Positions 62,549 through 64,000 of a stretch of 64,000 nt of DNA are shown piece after piece. Position 1 is the stretch's first letter. Every line of letters begins with the position of its first letter. Position numbers and translations under genes: made by a program. The notes beneath the pieces are model-generated. The model did no database searches and was not told where the DNA came from. It was given only the letters and a program-made list of their open reading frames with translations. Source of the DNA: Paenibacillus sp. (GTDB taxonomy: Bacteria; Bacillota; Bacilli; Paenibacillales; Paenibacillaceae); contig JAILZT010000015.1 in the NCBI GenBank assembly GCA_023512345.1, forward strand, positions 1 through 64,000, given 5' to 3'.

Positions 62549-63823
62549 ATGGCTGAGCATCATACATCGGGTAAAACTATCGTGGCTATTGGATCTATTC
62601 CATTGATTATGACGCTGGGAAATTCCATGCTCATACCCGTTTTGCCTAAAATGAAATCGGAACTACATCTCTCTTCGTTTCAGGTAAGTATGACTATTAC
62701 CATGTTTTCACTAGTTGCAGCTTTTTCCATACCGATTCTGGGTTACTTATCTGACCGTTTTTCACGTAAAGCCGTTATAATTCCTGCGTTAATTCTTTAT
62801 GGATTAGGTGGCTTATTAGCTGGGTTCGCAGCTGCTACTTTTGAAAATGCTTATACTTGGATCCTAGTGGGTCGAACCTTGCAAGGGATTGGAGCAGCAG
62901 GAACAGCCCCAATCGCCATGGCTTTAGCGGGGGACCTGTTTAAAGGGGCAGAGGAGAGCAAGGTGCTGGGGCTTGTTGAAGCCTCCAACGGATTCGGTAA
63001 GGTTATCTCACCCATATTAGGTTCTTTAATTGCATTAATCGTCTGGTACGGAGCATTTTTTGCCTTTCCTTTGGTCGTTCTGATTTCCGTAGGTTTGACT
63101 TGGTTCTTTATTAAAGAGAAGAAAAAAGAAAAGAAACCGCCTGGTGTGAAGAAGTATTTTTCAGGATTAATGAGTGCTTTCAAGGAACAGGGGAGATGGC
63201 TTTTCACAGCGTATTTAGCAGGAGCGACTTGTTTGTTTACCTTGTTTGGGATTCTTTTTTATCTATCAGAAATATTGGAAAAAACCCATAACATTACAGG
63301 AGTTATGAAAGGCCTAATGCTTGCTATACCTTTGTTAGTTATGTGTACTACATCTTATATAACCGGTGCTAAAATAGGGAAAAATCAAAAGCTTATGAAA
63401 AAGCTAATTGTGATTGGGTTTGTTTTAATGACTATTTCTTATGGAACTCTGTCGTTTATTATCAACTTAACCCTTTTTATCTCAGTTCTTGCCTTAAGCA
63501 GTCTGGGAACAGGGTTCATTCTTCCTTGTATCAACAGCTTCATTACAGGAGCAGTAGGTAAAGAACGGCGGGGTTTTGTAACTTCACTATATGGTTCTGT
63601 TCGCTTCTTGGGGGTTGCGATTGGACCACCCCTATTCGGATTTCTTATGGAGTGGTCTAGAGTAGGGATGTTTTTGTCCATTGCAGGGTTTACCTTCATC
63701 GTTGGGGTTCTAGCATTACTGATGATACGGGTTAACGACAATCAGGATGAAGAATCCTCAGGGACAGAAGAAAAGAAGGAAAAACGGTCCATACAAGTAT
63801 TAGAGACTGCTCCAGGGAGATAA
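62549..63823 (+). CDS. MFS drug/metabolite efflux transporter (Bmr/TetA-like)
   Basis: 424-aa 12-TM major facilitator of the drug:H+ antiporter type. Motif A DRFSRKAV lies between TM2 and TM3 and motif C-like glycines fall in TM5. The central loop is KKKEKKPP-rich and the C terminus is acidic/basic and hydrophilic (~400-424). AAAGGAGG lies about 11 bases before the ATG. The substrate cannot be predicted. It ends 16 bases before a convergent partial gene. Confidence 0.9.
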   Translation: MAEHHTSGKTIVAIGSIPLIMTLGNSMLIPVLPKMKSELHLSSFQVSMTITMFSLVAAFSIPILGYLSDRFSRKAVIIPALILYGLGGLLAGFAAATFENAYTWILVGRTLQGIGAAGTAPIAMALAGDLFKGAEESKVLGLVEASNGFGKVISPILGSLIALIVWYGAFFAFPLVVLISVGLTWFFIKEKKKEKKPPGVKKYFSGLMSAFKEQGRWLFTAYLAGATCLFTLFGILFYLSEILEKTHNITGVMKGLMLAIPLLVMCTTSYITGAKIGKNQKLMKKLIVIGFVLMTISYGTLSFIINLTLFISVLALSSLGTGFILPCINSFITGAVGKERRGFVTSLYGSVRFLGVAIGPPLFGFLMEWSRVGMFLSIAGFTFIVGVLALLMIRVNDNQDEESSGTEEKKEKRSIQVLETAPGR

Positions 63824-63839
63824 TTTGGGAAAATGCGAA

Positions 63840-64000
63840 TTACTTTTTGCGCCAAGCTAATGTGTAGACTGGGGTTTCCCTTCCAAAGGGAGGGTTGTAG
63901 ATCCAAGTAACAATTCTTGTCGACACCCACTGGCATATGACGGCAAGAATAATGATCTTCCAATCAATAACATAAGCTGCTAATAAAAAAATAAATCCGT
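63840..64000 (-). CDS. 3' end of a membrane protein running off the window
   Basis: The minus frame is open from base 64000 to a TAA at 63840-63842 (52 codons). It starts with a hydrophobic helix (FIFLLAAYVIDWKIIILAVI) and ends PVYTLAWRKK. It looks like a genuine C terminus of a small integral membrane protein, but the family cannot be named. Confidence 0.55.
   Translation of the reverse strand, partial: GFIFLLAAYVIDWKIIILAVICQWVSTRIVTWIYNPPFGRETPVYTLAWRKK

Noticed and set aside
1..64000. CRISPR array, tRNA, rRNA, transposase or intact prophage
   Set aside because: No regularly spaced repeats, no tRNA-like cloverleaf and no transposase or structural phage genes were seen by eye.

Overview
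The window reads as chromosomal DNA of a Gram-positive, endospore-forming Firmicute, most likely a Paenibacillus. The reasons are strong AGGAGG-type ribosome binding sites, many GTG and TTG starts, mid-range G+C, intrinsic terminators after most genes, YesM/YesN-type two-component and AraC control of sugar ABC transporters, a YheC/YheD spore-coat-type protein, cre-like sites and the overall family content. No rRNA, tRNA or CRISPR array was found, and no intact insertion sequence.

Layout. 1-6.1 kb: KtrB-type K+ transporter, VOC and GNAT proteins, CNNM/HlyC membrane protein, DUF1836 protein, MFS transporter. 6.2-12.0 kb: a tightly coupled TerB-domain protein / P-loop ATPase / Lhr-like DEVH helicase operon that matches the architecture of the Shango anti-phage system, followed in the same direction by an AlkD-like DNA repair gene. 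12.1-16.8 kb: an AT-rich accessory patch with a shortened group II intron-type reverse transcriptase carrying altered catalytic motifs, two WYL regulators, a DJ-1/PfpI protein and a VOC protein. Part of it lies between two diverged ~75-bp direct repeats that each end in a terminator. 16.9-18.7 kb: dihydrouridine synthase and an SF0329-family protein.

18.8-24.8 kb: an AraC regulator divergent from a sugar ABC importer (lipoprotein plus two permeases) and a GH91 difructose-anhydride enzyme without a signal peptide, together a fructan or difructose-anhydride utilisation locus. 24.8-33.4 kb: DGC-domain protein, decayed fragments (a possible serine-recombinase tail, a solute-binding-protein tail), an APH-type kinase, an AraC/GH2 glycosidase pair, and a carbohydrate-binding-domain lipoprotein whose 3' end runs into a 5'-truncated methyltransferase. 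33.4-36.9 kb: an ArsP/YraQ-like permease divergent from selD-mnmH, the pathway for 2-selenouridine in tRNA. 37.0-46.3 kb: a second sugar ABC importer with its YesM/YesN-type two-component system, then an AraC regulator divergent from a GH4 alpha-galactosidase, consistent with melibiose/raffinose-type sugar use.

46.3-56.5 kb: MsrA, an in-frame HAD-phosphatase/pentapeptide-repeat fusion, Dabb protein, a DUF6492 plus mannose-1-phosphate guanylyltransferase operon, a YheC/YheD protein, a double TPM-domain secreted protein, DUF1349 protein, YpfJ-type metallopeptidase and a spermidine-synthase-like protein. 56.6-60.4 kb: two exported cupredoxin proteins followed by an ECF sigma factor and its anti-sigma factor. 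60.5-64 kb: small conserved proteins, a truncated DUF2512 gene, an MFS exporter and the 3' end of a membrane protein running off the window. Decayed or joined genes (reverse transcriptase, recombinase tail, binding-protein tail, methyltransferase, DUF2512) show that several deletions have shaped this segment.
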